Shown piece after piece: positions 1 through 10,585 of a stretch of DNA of 64,000 nucleotides (position 1 is its first letter; every line of letters starts with the position of its first letter). The stretch is taken from the NCBI GenBank assembly GCA_963575745.1, contig CAUYUJ010018737.1, forward strand, positions 7,501-71,500, given 5' to 3'. The notes under the pieces are model-generated. The model was not told the DNA's origin. It worked only from the letters and a program-made list of their open reading frames with translations, and made no database searches. A program made the translations under genes and the position numbers. This stretch comes from Prorocentrum cordatum. Its lineage: Eukaryota > Sar > Dinophyceae > Prorocentrales > Prorocentraceae.

Positions 1-960
1 CGCATCGCCATGAAGCGGCGGTATACGCTGCAACTCCCCTTCCTGCCGATCTGACGTCTCCCCCATTTGCCATTGGCCTTTCTGGACGGAAGGGGCCAGC
101 ATAAAAGAACAAAATCGACAGAATTATGTTTTTTCGAGGTGCGGGCTCCCTCGTCGCCACCTCCTCGCCACGGCTGGACGCTGCTCGGCTCGTCGCGGCT
201 CGGCTCGGCTCGAAAAATTGACCTGCCTCGTCGTCGGTGCCGCCCGCCGCCGCCCCTCCCCTCTGGTAGAAGGAGGAGTCGGGGGAGGGGGAGGAGGAGA
301 ACGAGGAGGAGGGGGAGGTGTCACTGATACCCTTTCCCCACGCCACGAGGGACGCTGCTGTCCTTTACTTAGACTACCTTGTGGGTTTAAGCTCGACGGG
401 TACCTCGTCGCCACCTCGTCGCCACGGCTGGACTCGGCTTGACTCGTGGTAGGATTCGGCTCGAAACTCTGGCCCTCGGGGAAACGCTCGAAATGCTGGC
501 CGCCCGCTAGTTGTCTAAGTTGCCTGCTCTTCTGCAGGTGGTATTTCAGTTGTCCCCATGGTCCTACTCCTCCTCCTCGTCCTCCTCCTCGCCTGAAGCA
601 CTCCAAAAACCAGATCAGGAGAAATTCTATACCACTTTCTCTTGGGCCCCCTTGGGGCCTCTTGGGGCCCTCTTGGGGCCGTCCTGGATCCCCCGCGGGC
701 CCTGTTGGGCCCTCCTGCGAAACCCCCCTTCCCCCTCCCACCGCATCCTCGTCCTCGAGTTGTTCCTTTGTTTCGCACTCGAGCTTACGATGTCGGAGTA
801 CAAGGCCTTCACGGACAACGCGTTTTTTCGCCTCGGCGAAGCTGGTCAAGTTGCGCAGGAGCGCGCTATGTGAAAGTCAGGGGAGGATGAGGAGTAAGAA
901 CCAATGAATGAATGAGCTCATGGAGTCCTCTCGAATGAAGCCAGTCTGCATTGCATGACT
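1..960. other. GC-rich non-coding stretch, no convincing gene
   Basis: No frame here looks like a protein; open frames are rich in P, R, G and S and follow base composition. Visible structure: the phrase TCGTCGCCACC occurs near 150, 405 and 415, each followed by ACGGCTGGAC-like text; a TCC/CCT run lies at about 565-592; and a GGGGCC/CTTGGGG repeat lies at 640-715. Confidence 0.5.
640..720. repeat. CTTGGGGCC-type short tandem repeat
   Basis: Imperfect repeats of CTTGGGGCC(C/T) and CTTGGGGCCGTCCTGG. Looser relatives occur at about 1735-1830, and a clean 21-bp version at about 57550-57690, so this is a dispersed low-complexity family. Confidence 0.6.
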
Positions 961-1131
961 TTCTAAAGCGCTTTAGAAACACCTGCACCAACAAGTTAAG
1001 CCAGCTCTGAGACAACGTTGGGATTCTGAAAGTCGTGCGCATGCTGGAATATGTATATGTGTTGTCTCTGGGATGTTGTCTTGTATCATGTGAACGGGTT
1101 TGAACAACAAAGAACCCGAATGAATTATATA

Positions 1132-1392
1132 CCTCACAAGTCCCTGGCGCGAGAACGGGCCCAAGTTACTTATACATACCTCGCAAAATCCCTCGCACGA
1201 GAACGGGCTCTGGTTAGGTGTATGCCTCGCAAGTCCATGGCGCGAGAACGGGCCCTGGTTAGGTGTATACCTCGCAAGTCCCTGGCGCGAGCGCGGGCCC
1301 CAGCCAATGAGACACCTCGCGAATCCCTGGCGCGAGAGGGCCCGCGCCAGATGCCTCGTCGAATCCCTGGCACGAGGACGAGTCCAAGTTAA
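1132..1392. repeat. ~46-bp tandem repeat, six imperfect copies
   Basis: Units begin CCTCGCAAGTCCCTGGCGCG and start near 1132, 1179, 1225, 1270, 1315 and 1354, giving a period of 39-47 bp. Each contains GGCGCGAGAACGGGCCC or a variant. Divergence is greatest in the outer units. Open frames across it (for example 973-1410 minus) are translations of the repeat. Confidence 0.85.
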
Positions 1393-2027
1393 TATCATAT
1401 ACTTGTGCATGCCATGACAATGGACACTCTCACAATCCTACCCTTGAGCGGCTCAACAGGGAAGGGGGGCAACCCGTCTTGCGCAGGGCGTAACGGGTGG
1501 CACGGGCGCGTCGCCCGTTCCGCGGGGTCCACTCTTGCTGCACAAGGTCATCCCAGCGCTGCGTTCCCGGGGCTAACACTTCTGCTCCAGGAGTGGAAGA
1601 TGCACGTCGCCGCTGTGCAAGTGGTCACTATCGAGGCTGGAAGCCGCCCAAAGGCCCATCTGCGCCGTTGTTTTTAATACAAGAAGGGGAGACACGGTGC
1701 ACATAACCAGAATGTATAGATGTTCCTCCCTGCACTTTCCCTTGAACCCTCGCGTGGCCCTCTTGGAACCCCCGTGGGTCCTCTAGGGCCTGCGGGCATT
1801 CTTGGGACCTCGGGGCCTACTGGGGCACCCTATTTTGGAGCTCTCCCTGGGACTGCTGGCGGAGAGACCCACGCGACCGCGCGCCCACGCCAGGAGCCCC
1901 CGCCGCGCCCCTCGGAGACGATCGGAGCGACGGATAGTCTTCAATAGCGAGCTCGGCAGACGCAGGGCGAGGAGCTCGATGAGTCGTTCCCGAGTGCCTT
2001 CGATAAGGCAAGAAGCACGCTCGAGAG
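1393..2027. other. No gene seen
   Basis: No convincing coding frame. A diverged GGGCC/CTTGG-type repeat lies at 1735-1830. Confidence 0.4.
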
Positions 2028-2405
2028 ATGGGCGTGGTCGCAGCGGCGTGGGAGCTGGAGCCCACGAAATACAATGGCCAGCTCATCAGCTCCGCGGACA
2101 CCTTTCTCCCGAGGATCGCCCAAACCAAGACCCTGCTCCTCACCAAAGCTGAGTTCATCAAGTCAGTGCAGGATCTCCACGAGGAGTTCAAGGAGCTCAA
2201 CGAGCACATCAAGACGTTCAACAAGCCAAGGCGATCCGTCAAGCGGCATGCCAGCGACCCGCCCGACTGCCCGACACCTTCCCGAAAACAACGAGGCTGG
2301 CGGCGACACCCTCCCCGATACGATGCCGCCATGGTACTAAGTGATACGATTGCCCCTCCATCAGAGCTGGTGCTGAGAGGCGTCAATCCTTTCAGAGGTA
2401 TATGA
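2028..2405 (+). CDS. Hypothetical protein, possible exon fragment
   Basis: A 125-codon open frame. Residues of roughly 15-70 read like a real helical protein, with alternating charged and hydrophobic residues (for example KAEFIKSVQDLHEEFKEL), unlike the proline/arginine-rich translations around it. The C-terminal half is basic and may be non-coding. I recognise no family, and no start context or partner gene supports it. It could be an exon or a fragment of a retroelement ORF1; weak call. Confidence 0.3.
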   Translation: MGVVAAAWELEPTKYNGQLISSADTFLPRIAQTKTLLLTKAEFIKSVQDLHEEFKELNEHIKTFNKPRRSVKRHASDPPDCPTPSRKQRGWRRHPPRYDAAMVLSDTIAPPSELVLRGVNPFRGI

Positions 2406-2485
2406 GCACGTTCCAGTCAGACGGCGATCGTACGATCGCCCCTCTTTGCTTGGAAAGCCTCAGGGGCCTCACGGGGATAAAGCGC

Positions 2486-2882
2486 CATCCCCCCTCCCTC
2501 TTCCCCTCTTGCCTAACCGCCAGAAGCAAGGAGGGGGATCGAGCATCAAGGATCGAGCATGAACGTCATCCCCCCTCCTTCTTCCCCCCTTCCCTAACCG
2601 CCAGAAGCAAGGAGGGGGATCGAGCATCAAGGATCGAGCATTAACGCCATCCCCCTTCCCTCGCCCCACCCTTCCCTAACCGCCAGAAGCAAGGAGGGGG
2701 ATCGAGCATCAAGGATGGAGCATGAACGTCATCCCCCTTTCCTCTTCCCCCTTCCCTGACCGCCAAAGCAAGGAGGGGGATCGAGCATCAAGAGTCGGGC
2801 ATTAACGTCATCCCCCCTCCCTCCCCTAACTGCCAGAAGCAAGGAGGGAAATCGAGCATCACGGATCGAGCATCACCAAGTT
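2486..2882. repeat. ~81-bp tandem repeat, five copies
   Basis: Units start at CATCCCCC near 2486, 2567, 2648, 2730 and 2809 (period 79-82). Each holds a C/T-rich half, then CTAACCGCCAGAAGCAAGG and AGGGGGATCGAGCATCAAGG. The last unit runs into unrelated sequence at about 2880. Both strands stay open over parts of it, which is an artefact of the period being a multiple of three. Confidence 0.9.
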
Positions 2883-2995
2883 CACGGAGGAGGGGCGGCG
2901 GGGAAGGAATTCTAAGGAGGAAAGGGGGCAGCAGGAAAACGGCGCCAGGCCCCAGGGGGGGGATGGACGGAAACAAAGCGGGCAAAAAAGGGAAA

Positions 2996-3032
2996 AAGCG
3001 GAATCGACAGAATCGACAGAATCGACAGAACT
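2996..3032. repeat. AATCGACAG short tandem repeat
   Basis: Four tandem 9-bp units of AATCGACAG, the last diverging. Minor. Confidence 0.6.
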
Positions 3033-3287
3033 GGCCCGGGACTTCGACAGAAGAATCAACAAGAAGCCGAAGGCTTGGCAGCCAGAGTGGGAAAAAAATA
3101 GAAAAAGCCGGGCCAAAAGAATTCAGACTCGACACAATTATGTGGTCTCTTTCGTTCTCCCAATTTCATTGGGTGCCCACGCGACGGCGGGCACCTCGTG
3201 GGCACCCTTGGGAAAGGGGCTGGCGTGGCCCTGCCTGCCGGCTGCTGAACGGGGCACCGCCCGGGACCTCACAGATGCTCCGCAGGC

Positions 3288-3405
3288 GCAGCCGCCGCAG
3301 CCGCGCAGCCGCGCAGCCGCGCAGCCGCGCAGCTGCGGAGCCGCAGGCGCAGCCGAGTCACAACCGCAGCCGCAGTCCCAGTCGCAGCCGCAGCCGTCTA
3401 CTCTA
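3288..3405. repeat. CGCAGCC-type short repeat
   Basis: Imperfect 6-8 bp repeats of GCGCAGCC, then CAGTCGCAGC variants. The arginine/alanine-rich open frames on both strands here derive from it. Confidence 0.7.
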
Positions 3406-3479
3406 CAATAAAGAAGAGAATGGAAGAATCTCCAGCTCTTGAGGAACTGTAGAGTTCGAAACAAAATTCCAATCCTCAG

Positions 3480-4400
3480 GCGTTCCATTCAATTCAGTCA
3501 CTCATCTAACCTCAGGAATAGTCTGTGGCTCGTAGTTTCTTCTACCAGCCTGTGACATCCGTTTCTTCTGCCAATAGTCTTTCAGCCATATGACCAGGGC
3601 AAACAGATTTTAGGCGTCTTGAATCTCTAGACTGATGAGTTCGATATTACTGAAGTTCTCAGTACACATGGAATCTGCGAGATCGAATGCACCTAAATAA
3701 AATGCAAAGCACGAGTGGTTGGTTGCACGTGGCTCAAGACGCAAACTGATCCCAAGCGGGACCATCTACTAACGTTTCTGCAATATTCAAACCTATTTTC
3801 GTACATCAATCTCTAATTGCCCTGACTGTGGAAATAAAGCCGACAAACTGAATACACATAGTTGTTCGACCATAGCTCGCGCATCAGACCCATCTCAGCG
3901 TCCGATCCTGAATACTAAAGTTCCCGATGCTGCTGGAGCTGTTGTTAAACAAAATCTCTGCAGCTGATCCAAGGGATCGGATCGAAGAACTGAGATCTCT
4001 ACTTAGATGCGCATAAGTTACAAGCATGGCTCTGAGATGTGGGAGCACGTCAACGGAAGCTTCTGAGACTGTAAAAACAAAGCAAACATCCGCACATCTG
4101 CCCCGTACAAGTACAGAGTTTAAAAATTGTTGTGGGCCATAGCTCGAGTAGCACACCGATCTCAGGCGCCCTGATCTCCGCTCGTAAGCTTCCCCATTCG
4201 AATGGTGTGCCTTCCAGCTCCGTAGCTTGCCTAAAAGCTGAGAACAAAAACACCGCCTCTTGAAAATTTAAAGAGTGCCACTACTTGTTTTAGTACAGCT
4301 CTGGAAGCAGAGCGATCTCAGGCGTCTATATAGCCTGAACTAGCAATGTCCTGTCCATTTGCGCGGACGTCAGCTGTTTGGCTCGCCGTTAGCTCGACTA
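3480..4400. repeat. Strongly diverged copies of the 177-bp satellite
   Basis: No gene. Phrases such as GATCTCAGGCGTCTATATAG near 4310, GATCTCAGGCGCC near 4152 and CATCTCAGCGTCC near 3890 resemble the unit of the arrays at 28.0-40.4 kb. Spacing and identity are poor, so these are old copies or chance similarity. Confidence 0.35.
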
Positions 4401-5040
4401 AACTGAGAAAACAAACATTATCTCCCACAGAAAATTGCGAAGTGCGAACTGTGTTTCAGTCGCAGCTCTGGCAGTTGATCGTTTCCCCTTGAACAGTGTG
4501 TTCCCAGATCCGCAGCTTGCCCACAGCTCCGCCATCTCCCGAGCATGGACTTTCCGGAGCGCTGCGGCGACGCTTCGCGGAGAAGCTTCGGGACACGCAC
4601 ACTGGAAACGAGTGGGGAAAGGTATTTCGGGACACGCTGCGGGCTCAAGCATGGCGCCGCGGGGATGCCTGACCGGGGGCCTCGGAAGGGGGCTGGCATG
4701 GCCCTGCCGGCCGGCTTCTGCTCCGACAACCCTCTTAGCTCTCACAAGGAGCCATCTCGAATTACAAGCGTTCTGATCCTCGAAAGCAGCCGCCGTTGCT
4801 GACTGGACCTGGAAAGAGCACCCGAAGAACTCCCTGGAGAGTTCTCGGGAATGCGCAGTGGGAAACGCATGCAAATAACAAACAAAAAATTGTGGACACG
4901 CTGCAAGCACAAGCAGGCCGCGCAGGGGATACCGTGGACGAATTGGTCGCGATCCTTCCCCGTAACTTGCCTGAAGCTCAAATTAGCAGAGAAAACCAAC
5001 ATTATGTCTCAAAGAATGTCTCGCTGAGCTCCCCTAGGAG
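4401..5040. other. No gene seen
   Basis: Mixed sequence without a credible coding frame. The phrase GGCCCTGCC(T/G)GCCGGC occurs near 4695 and, in related form, near 3228, so part of it is repeated. Confidence 0.4.
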
Positions 5041-5345
5041 CGAAGCGGCGAATCTTCAGAGTAATACCTCGTAGAGCTCTTCGGCAACGATGAGCTAGAG
5101 GAATTCGGGCGCGGGGTGGAGCTAGTGACTCGTAGAGCTTCCTTAAGAGCGAAGCGGCGAAGCTTAAGAGTAATTCGGGCGCGCTGGCGGGCTAGTTGGC
5201 TCGAAAAATATCGACGGAAGTTTTGCACAACTTCGGTCGGTCAAGAATCAGTTTCTCGAAATTCAACAGTTCGTTCGAGCTCTAAAACTTGGCCCCGTGA
5301 TCTTTGATCGCATTCCCTCGCCATCTTGATATCAGGTTGATCGGG
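5040..5345 (-). repeat. Inverted copy of the satellite-array tail module
   Basis: Reads in reverse complement like the tail that closes each 177-bp array (see 28990-29230, 37495-37730). It has AGCTCTACGAG, GCGCGC(C)GGAATTACTCTTA, GGCTAACTAG-like text, a TTCGAGAAA(C) stretch, and then GATCAAGATGGCGAG-like text. Confidence 0.65.
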
Positions 5346-5365
5346 TGGATACTACTAACTGGGAG

Positions 5366-5398
5366 CCGGCGGTAAACTGTCAACCAGGTTACCGCCGG
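5366..5398 (+). repeat. Hairpin element (intact)
   Basis: CCGGCGGT, about 17 bases, then ACCGCCGG: an inverted repeat of 8-10 bp. First of some 23 copies or halves in the window. It is preceded by CTGGGAG and followed by AAGCCTCGTAGAGCTC. Confidence 0.85.
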
Positions 5399-5639
5399 AA
5401 GCCTCGTAGAGCTCTTTTCTCGCGCGGCGCTGCTCGAAACAAATGGAAGGAGCTTTCTCAAGCGTGAGCCGAAAGACTCGCAAAAAAACACGTATGCTGG
5501 TTGTCATCCAAAGTCGGCTGCTTCAAATGATTTGAGAGTAATACCGCAGCTATGGGCCTGAGAATTTCACTGGAAGACGCGGCATAACCCACTACAGGTG
5601 CGAAAAATACCGGTTCTCAAAACGAATTTCAAACTTCCT

Positions 5640-5762
5640 CACAATCTTCGAAAAACCGACCCCAGGTTGACACATTGTCCACCCGGGCCGGGTCGGTCAA
5701 CTAGCTGCACCCCGCGCCGGAATTCCTCTAGCTCATCGATGCCGAAGGGCTCTACGAGGTAC
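5640..5762. repeat. EcoRI-site module: dispersed ~120-bp repeat
   Basis: Contains CGCGCCGGAATTCCTCTAGC, CTCATCGATGCCGAAG, AGCTCTACGAGG and, on its other side, GACCCGGCC and a GGTCGGTTTT-like end. Further copies: 6130-6252, 6640-6748, 7560-7672, 29270-29375, 30255-30375 (opposite strand), 31980-32105, 32430-32575 (opposite strand), 33000-33105 and 39320-39399. It is non-coding and usually abuts a hairpin element. Confidence 0.75.
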
Positions 5763-5850
5763 AAGCGCACTCAGGCGGGATCGGCGGTTGAGAGTCATCT
5801 TGGCACGTGTTGGCGGTTTTCTTAACTGAACTCAAGCTGTAAACTGGGAG

Positions 5851-5874
5851 CCGGCGGTAAACCGCACCGCCGGG
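5851..5874 (+). repeat. Hairpin element with deleted loop
   Basis: CCGGCGGT, AAACCGC, then ACCGCCGGG. The loop text GTCAACCAGG is missing, so only the stem remains. Confidence 0.8.
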
Positions 5875-6341
5875 AGCCTCGTAGAGCTCTTTTCTCGCGC
5901 GGCGCTGCTCGGAACACATGGAAGGAGCTCCCTCCAGCGTGAGCTGAAAAATTGAGGCCCAACCAAAAAAAAAAACAAAAAAAACCTTTTGGCGTTTATC
6001 CAAAGCCGATTGTTTCAAGTGTTTCGATAGTAATACTGCAGCTACGGACCTGAGAACTTTACTGGCAGACGCAGCATAACCCACTAAAGGTGCGAAAAAT
6101 CCAAGTTCTCAAGACGAATTTTAGAACATCTCAGAATCTTCGAAAACCGACCCCAGGTTGACACATTGTCCGCCCCGGCCGGGTCGGTCAACTAGCTGCA
6201 CCCCGCGCCGGAATTCCTCTAGCTCATCGATGCCGAAGAGCTCTACGAGGTACAAAAGCACTCAGGCGGGATCGGCGGTTGAGAGTCATCTTGGCACGTG
6301 TTGGCGGTTTTCTTAACTGAACTCAAGCTGTAAACTGGCAG

Positions 6342-6374
6342 CCGGCGGTAAACCGTCAACCAGGTCACCGCCGG
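6342..6374 (+). repeat. Hairpin element (intact)
   Basis: CCGGCGGTAAACC, GTCAACCA, then GGTCACCGCCGG, opening the third 490-bp unit. Confidence 0.85.
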
Positions 6375-6756
6375 GAGCCTCGTAGTAGAGCTCTTTTCTC
6401 GCGCGGCGCTGCTCGGAACACACGGAAGGAGCTCCCTCAAGCGTGAGCTGAAAAATTGAGGAGTTTGTTTAAGACAAACAAAAAATGGTGTTTATCCAAA
6501 GTCGATTGTTTCAAGTGTTTCGATAGTAATACTGCAGCTACGGACCTGAGAACTTTACTGGCAGACGCAGCATAACCCACTAAAGGTGCGAAAAATACAA
6601 GTTCTCAAGACGAATTTTAGAACATCTCAGAATCTTCTGAAAACCGACCCCAGGTTGACACATTGCCCGCCCGGGCCGGGTCGGCCAACTAGCTGAACCC
6701 CGCGCCAGACTTCCTCTAGCTCATCGATGCCGAAGAGCTCTACGAGGTTCTGGGAG

Positions 6757-7011
6757 CCGGCGGTAAGCCGTCAACCAGGTTTTTGAGTTTGAGTCAGGGC
6801 GCGGACAGCTGTGACAGCTGAGCCCTAAGACTCCCAAACGGAGCACAGGGTAGCTGGAGAGGGCAACTCTTATCATCACACTGCCGAGCCACTGAGGCAT
6901 AGGCAACGGAATAGGATGCAGGAACAAGGAAAAGGATGCAATACAACATGTGAAAATGTAAAGGTGTTGGAGAGCTCCAAGCAAGATGAAATGAGTCAGG
7001 TTACCGCCAGG
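6757..7011 (+). repeat. Hairpin element split by a LINE A fragment
   Basis: The left half (CCGGCGGTAAGCCGTCAACC, then AGGT) ends at about 6780. The right half (CAGGTTACCGCC) resumes at about 6997. CAGGT(T) is present on both sides, consistent with a 5-6 bp target-site duplication. Confidence 0.8.
6780..6996 (-). mobile_element. LINE A, short 3'-end fragment
   Basis: About 217 bp nearly identical to the 3' ends at 22046 and 40475. On the minus strand it ends ...CTCAAACTCAAAA. It lies wholly in the 3' untranslated part, so this is an extreme 5' truncation. Flanked by the two halves of the hairpin element. Confidence 0.9.
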
Positions 7012-7216
7012 AGCCTCGTGGAGTTCTCAACACACAAGGACAGAGCCCAGATAACAAGAGAAGAGCGTTCTCGAATGTCAGCTAATACTCGCAAATGTAG
7101 TTTTCGGGTTGTACACGATGTCGTGTTCCAGACATCTTTCGATCGAATACTCAACCTAAAGCCCCGAGAATTGCACCAGTAAACGCGCCATATTCGACTG
7201 CAGGCAATGATCATCT

Positions 7217-7367
<151 letters not shown>

Positions 7368-7678
7368 GAAATCTCGAACAATCTTTGAAACGCGACTCAG
7401 GTTGCGCATGTATCCCGATGCCCGACGGTTCCTCCTAATTTGCGAGAGCTGTGCGACGGCTGGAGCTCTGAGAATTGCACCATCGAACGCGCCATGATCG
7501 ATTGCACGGCCCAAAAATCTGGATTCTCAAAACGAACTTTCAAATCTCTCAGAATCTTCGAAAAACCCACCCCAGGTCACCACAGTGTCCGTTCTGGCCG
7601 GGTCGACCAACTAGCTCCACCCTGCGCCCGAATTCCTCTTAGCCCATCTCGTCGAAGAGCTCTACGAAGTACTGGGAG

Positions 7679-7711
7679 CCGGCGGTGAACCGTCAACCAG
7701 GATACCGCCGG
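7679..7711 (+). repeat. Hairpin element (intact)
   Basis: CCGGCGGTGAACC, GTCAACCA, then GGATACCGCCGG. Followed by GAGCCTCGTAGAGCTC. Confidence 0.85.
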
Positions 7712-7762
7712 GAGCCTCGTAGAGCTCTGGGCGCACAAGAATGGAACCTGGACAACTGGGAG

Positions 7763-7785
7763 CCGGCGGTAAACCGTCAACCAGG
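7763..7785 (+). repeat. Hairpin element, left half at the LINE C 3' junction
   Basis: CCGGCGGTAAACC, GTCAACCAGG, then directly a T run and LINE C sequence. The right half is not seen next to the LINE C 5' end. Confidence 0.8.
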
Positions 7786-7993
7786 TTTTTTGCGGCCTTC
7801 GCGGTCGACTGCGCAGGCTTTCCAGCCTAGTCGGAAGCAAGGGGCGGGCGCATCGGGAGCAGGCGGAGCCTCGCCGATCCAAACGATCAGGAAGGCGGAA
7901 GCCTAAGCTCTTATGAGGGTGTGAAGACAAGCACGCACGCACGACACACACACACACACACAAGCATGGCATGAGTGAGCAACAATCACTTAT

Positions 7994-8940
7994 TCACATC
8001 ATCCCACATCCGAAATACGCTTGTACAACCCGCGGCAAGATAATAATCGCCTGCTCAACGGCCGAGATCTCGGCATCTGTCACCGTCGAAGTTGGGTCAA
8101 TCGAGAACGCCGCACTATACACCTCTGTCCAAATGATCTCATGGCTGAGTGGTTGCCTTGAGAATCTCGATACACGTCCAACATCAATCCAGCACCCGAC
8201 TCGCAAGAGACGCCACCATCGAATCCAGCTCTGATGGCACACGCGCGAAACACCTGATCTAACTGTGGGGCGCAAGGCCCTATCCTGTCCCGATACACTG
8301 GTGGCCCACCGCGGGCCGTGTGAGTGAGTACATCTGCACCCATGTTCCGTTCCCTGCATGTGCGGTCAACAATTTCCCTCCCATGGGAGGCTGGTCTAAC
8401 ACCGAATTTAAAGCATGTTATCCACCTGGTTAATCATTCTGCTAATCCTATCCTGATAAGTACGATTCAGCACCCTCCAGACCCCAGAGATGTAAACCGG
8501 GATCCCGAACGACTCGAGGTCGCACACACCCTCCTTCATATTTTGCAGCGCAATACGTTTGGCCAGTTTGTCGTTGAAAGGTTGAGTCCCCTCGAGAGCC
8601 CCATATGTGTGGAGGTCGTTTTGTGTAATAGTATGCACGTCCTGCAGGGCCCCACATGGTGTACCATACCCTCTTCTTTTCTGACAATAACTCAACATAG
8701 TCCGTGTACACATATGCTCGCAGAACTGTATGTATCCTGAGTCCGTCGGCACAAAGGACTCCCACCATTTTAGTCCGTAGAATTCACAGAAAGGAAAACC
8801 CAGCATCTCTGACCCACAGCTTTGCCAGAGCTGGTGCGTCGCCTCTTGAGTTGCGAAGCCTCCTGAAAGCGAAATACCCCCGCAGGAACTCAGAAGCATC
8901 CGTCCTGAGTCTGTCCCACAGTGGGCTGTATGCAACCATA
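7994..8940 (-). pseudogene. LINE C RNase H-like region, permuted and frameshifted
   Basis: Spread over three minus frames. Motifs in order of translation: RGDST (Asp codon 8588-8586), CRERNMGAD (Asp codon 8334-8332; compare YREGNERAD of LINE A), AGFDGGVSCESGAG (Asp codon 8220-8218), and TDAEISAVEQAI (Glu codon 8071-8069). This matches RNase H motifs in the order D70, D134, D10, E48. The frame changes between about 8570 and 8345 and again between about 8200 and 8100, so this copy cannot make a continuous domain. The upstream part (8600-8940) is linker sequence I do not recognise. Confidence 0.75.
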
Positions 8941-9105
8941 GTCATGTGGTGGTCTCGCCATGTACGCTGCGTCGAAGAAAGATCATCATGAACATCAGCC
9001 CGCAAGATAAAAATGAAATGAGCAGCATCCTTGGCGGAATGCCACACCGCACGCAGAAAACGCTGTACCAACGTCGCAAATCCGTAGGACCGAAAATGTC
9101 TGGCC

Positions 9106-10585
9106 TCATGGTACCGTGGTCGATTTCCAGTCCGTCATCGTCTCCACCTCCCTCCGTGGTCGTCGGAACATACGGCACAAACACCAACCCTCGAAGGCAT
9201 TGAGCATATGTAAAGAGGACGCATCTGCAGTACATGTCTCAAGACAATATAGAGCCATACTCTGCACCCTGTCCTGATAACGACAAAATTTATCACGTAT
9301 AGCAACCCCTCCGTTACGAAAGAAATCAATTATCGACAGTTTTTCACGTGTATAACGTATAACAACAAATTTAACAAGAAACAAATCCGCCTGTCCGATG
9401 AAACAAGCACGTGCCTCCTTGACACCGTACTCGGCATCAGGATGTGCAGGTAGTCGGTAGCTAGAATATATATCTTGACTCGATGCTTTCTTTCTACACA
9501 CACGTCGCATGCTGAAGCTCTGAAACCCAGAGCACGCAGGAATAATCAAATCCTCACTGGCAGGTATATGTCCGTCTCCGTCCGTTGTCGCAATCTCCCC
9601 ACATGTCATATACAGCAGGCTGCTAGCCTTCCACCTCATCCCCCAGTCGTGTAGTGGTAGGGGCAGACCGTGAATCATCTCAGCCAGCAAGGTTGAGGAG
9701 GCCGACACAAGATAGCAATTGTCCGCCCACACAAAGTGGTTCACAACTATCCGTCGCTCGTACTCTCCACAGACACCCTCCAGCACATACCCCACGTCCC
9801 GACTGTCCCACTCACGAAATATCGGTCCCCACATGGCACATACGATAAGATTGTATAGAAGAGGCCCCTCAGGGCCACCCGTCCTGATACAGACGTCCCA
9901 GCTGATATCATGAATGGCCATACCTAAAGGGGCCACAGGACACACAAATAAATACACACAAATAAAAAGACTCCCCAAATTTTCCCATATGTTCTGGGTT
10001 TTTGTCTTCCCAACACTTCCCATATTTTCCCATATTTTCCTGGGGATCGTCGGTTAACTGTGTCTGTGTGTTTTTTCCCCTCCTGAATACCATCGACAAT
10101 TAACGACCCCGAAGTGCAAACCAGTGGTGCAAGCAACGCATACTGAAGATAAGCAAGAATATTTGCATGACACATAGCTCTCTTAGCAAGTTGAAGGCTG
10201 CAGTGGTCAAACGCTTGTTTTATATCGGCTTTTGCAATATTGACCGTTTGATTATTTCCCCATATGTCCCCATGTTGAGCAAGAGCCTTCAGGGCCCCCA
10301 CAACTTCCACCGTCTTACGTCTTCCTGGAAGCCATAGATGCCCAGAAGCCCCACGAGCCCAGCCCGAGAGACAAATTGTTCGACCAAGATCACCACACAA
10401 GCAGAGTACCAGCGGCTGAAACTGCTTTGCAGACAGAGGTACCGTGCATCTGTCAATGATGTCAAGCTCGGCAGCTTGGGCATGAAGGCAATCAGAATCT
10501 GCCTCCAGTCCTGCGGGAACTGCCGAGTCAGACGGAATATCTCATCAATCATTCGAGCTACACTGCGCACAGTCGCCCATGGCAA
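9106..10585 (-). pseudogene. LINE C reverse transcriptase, with intron and frameshift
   Basis: Reverse transcriptase of a non-LTR retrotransposon. Visible in order: MPWATVRSVARMIDEIF and WRQILIAFMPK (fingers; like ITWVGLRHILRLFQDLY and LVVLMPK of LINE A), TDARYLCLQSSFSRWY, a frameshift near 10305, NIAKADIKQAFDHC (motif A; Asp in ADIKQAFD), an inserted 167-bp intron-like stretch, then DISWDVCIRTGGPEGPLLYN (motif B) and VNHFVWADNCYLV (motif C). The usual second Asp of motif C is Asn, as in families A and B. The thumb and connection reach the stop at 9106. Joining across the intron-like stretch restores the frame; the frameshift near 10305 remains, so this copy is probably dead. Confidence 0.8.
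9924..10090 (-). other. Probable spliceosomal intron (introner-like) inside LINE C RT
   Basis: On the minus strand this 167-bp stretch starts GTATTC and ends CCCCTTTAG. The flanks are GATG upstream and GTATGGCC downstream. Its removal joins two different frames into VDGMAIHDISWDVC, which aligns with QDSTATGIPWDAC at the same place in LINE A. GGTAT occurs at both borders, as a target duplication would give. The interior has repeated ATATGGGAAAA and roughly inverted AGGGG...ACACA ends. It has no counterpart in families A and B. Confidence 0.75.

Larger units (their letters stand above)
5351..6752. repeat. ~490-bp composite repeat, three tandem copies
   Basis: Copies start at AACTGGGAGCCGGCGG near 5355, 5842 and 6332. 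Order in each: hairpin element; CCTCGTAGAGCTCTTTTCTCG; GCGGCGCTGCTCGGAACACA; a poly-A-prone stretch; GAGAACTTTACTGGCAGACG or a variant; and finally a module with CGGAATTCCTCTAGCTCATC and CGAAGAGCTCTACGAGG. Minus-strand frames ending in the repeated peptide ANTCQDDSQPPIPPE are translations of the repeat. A shortened unit recurs at 32702-33110. Confidence 0.8.

Noticed and set aside
124-849. 241-codon minus frame
   Set aside because: Gly/Pro/Arg-rich and shadowed by equally open frames on the other strand; follows the GGGGCC/TTGGGG repeat.
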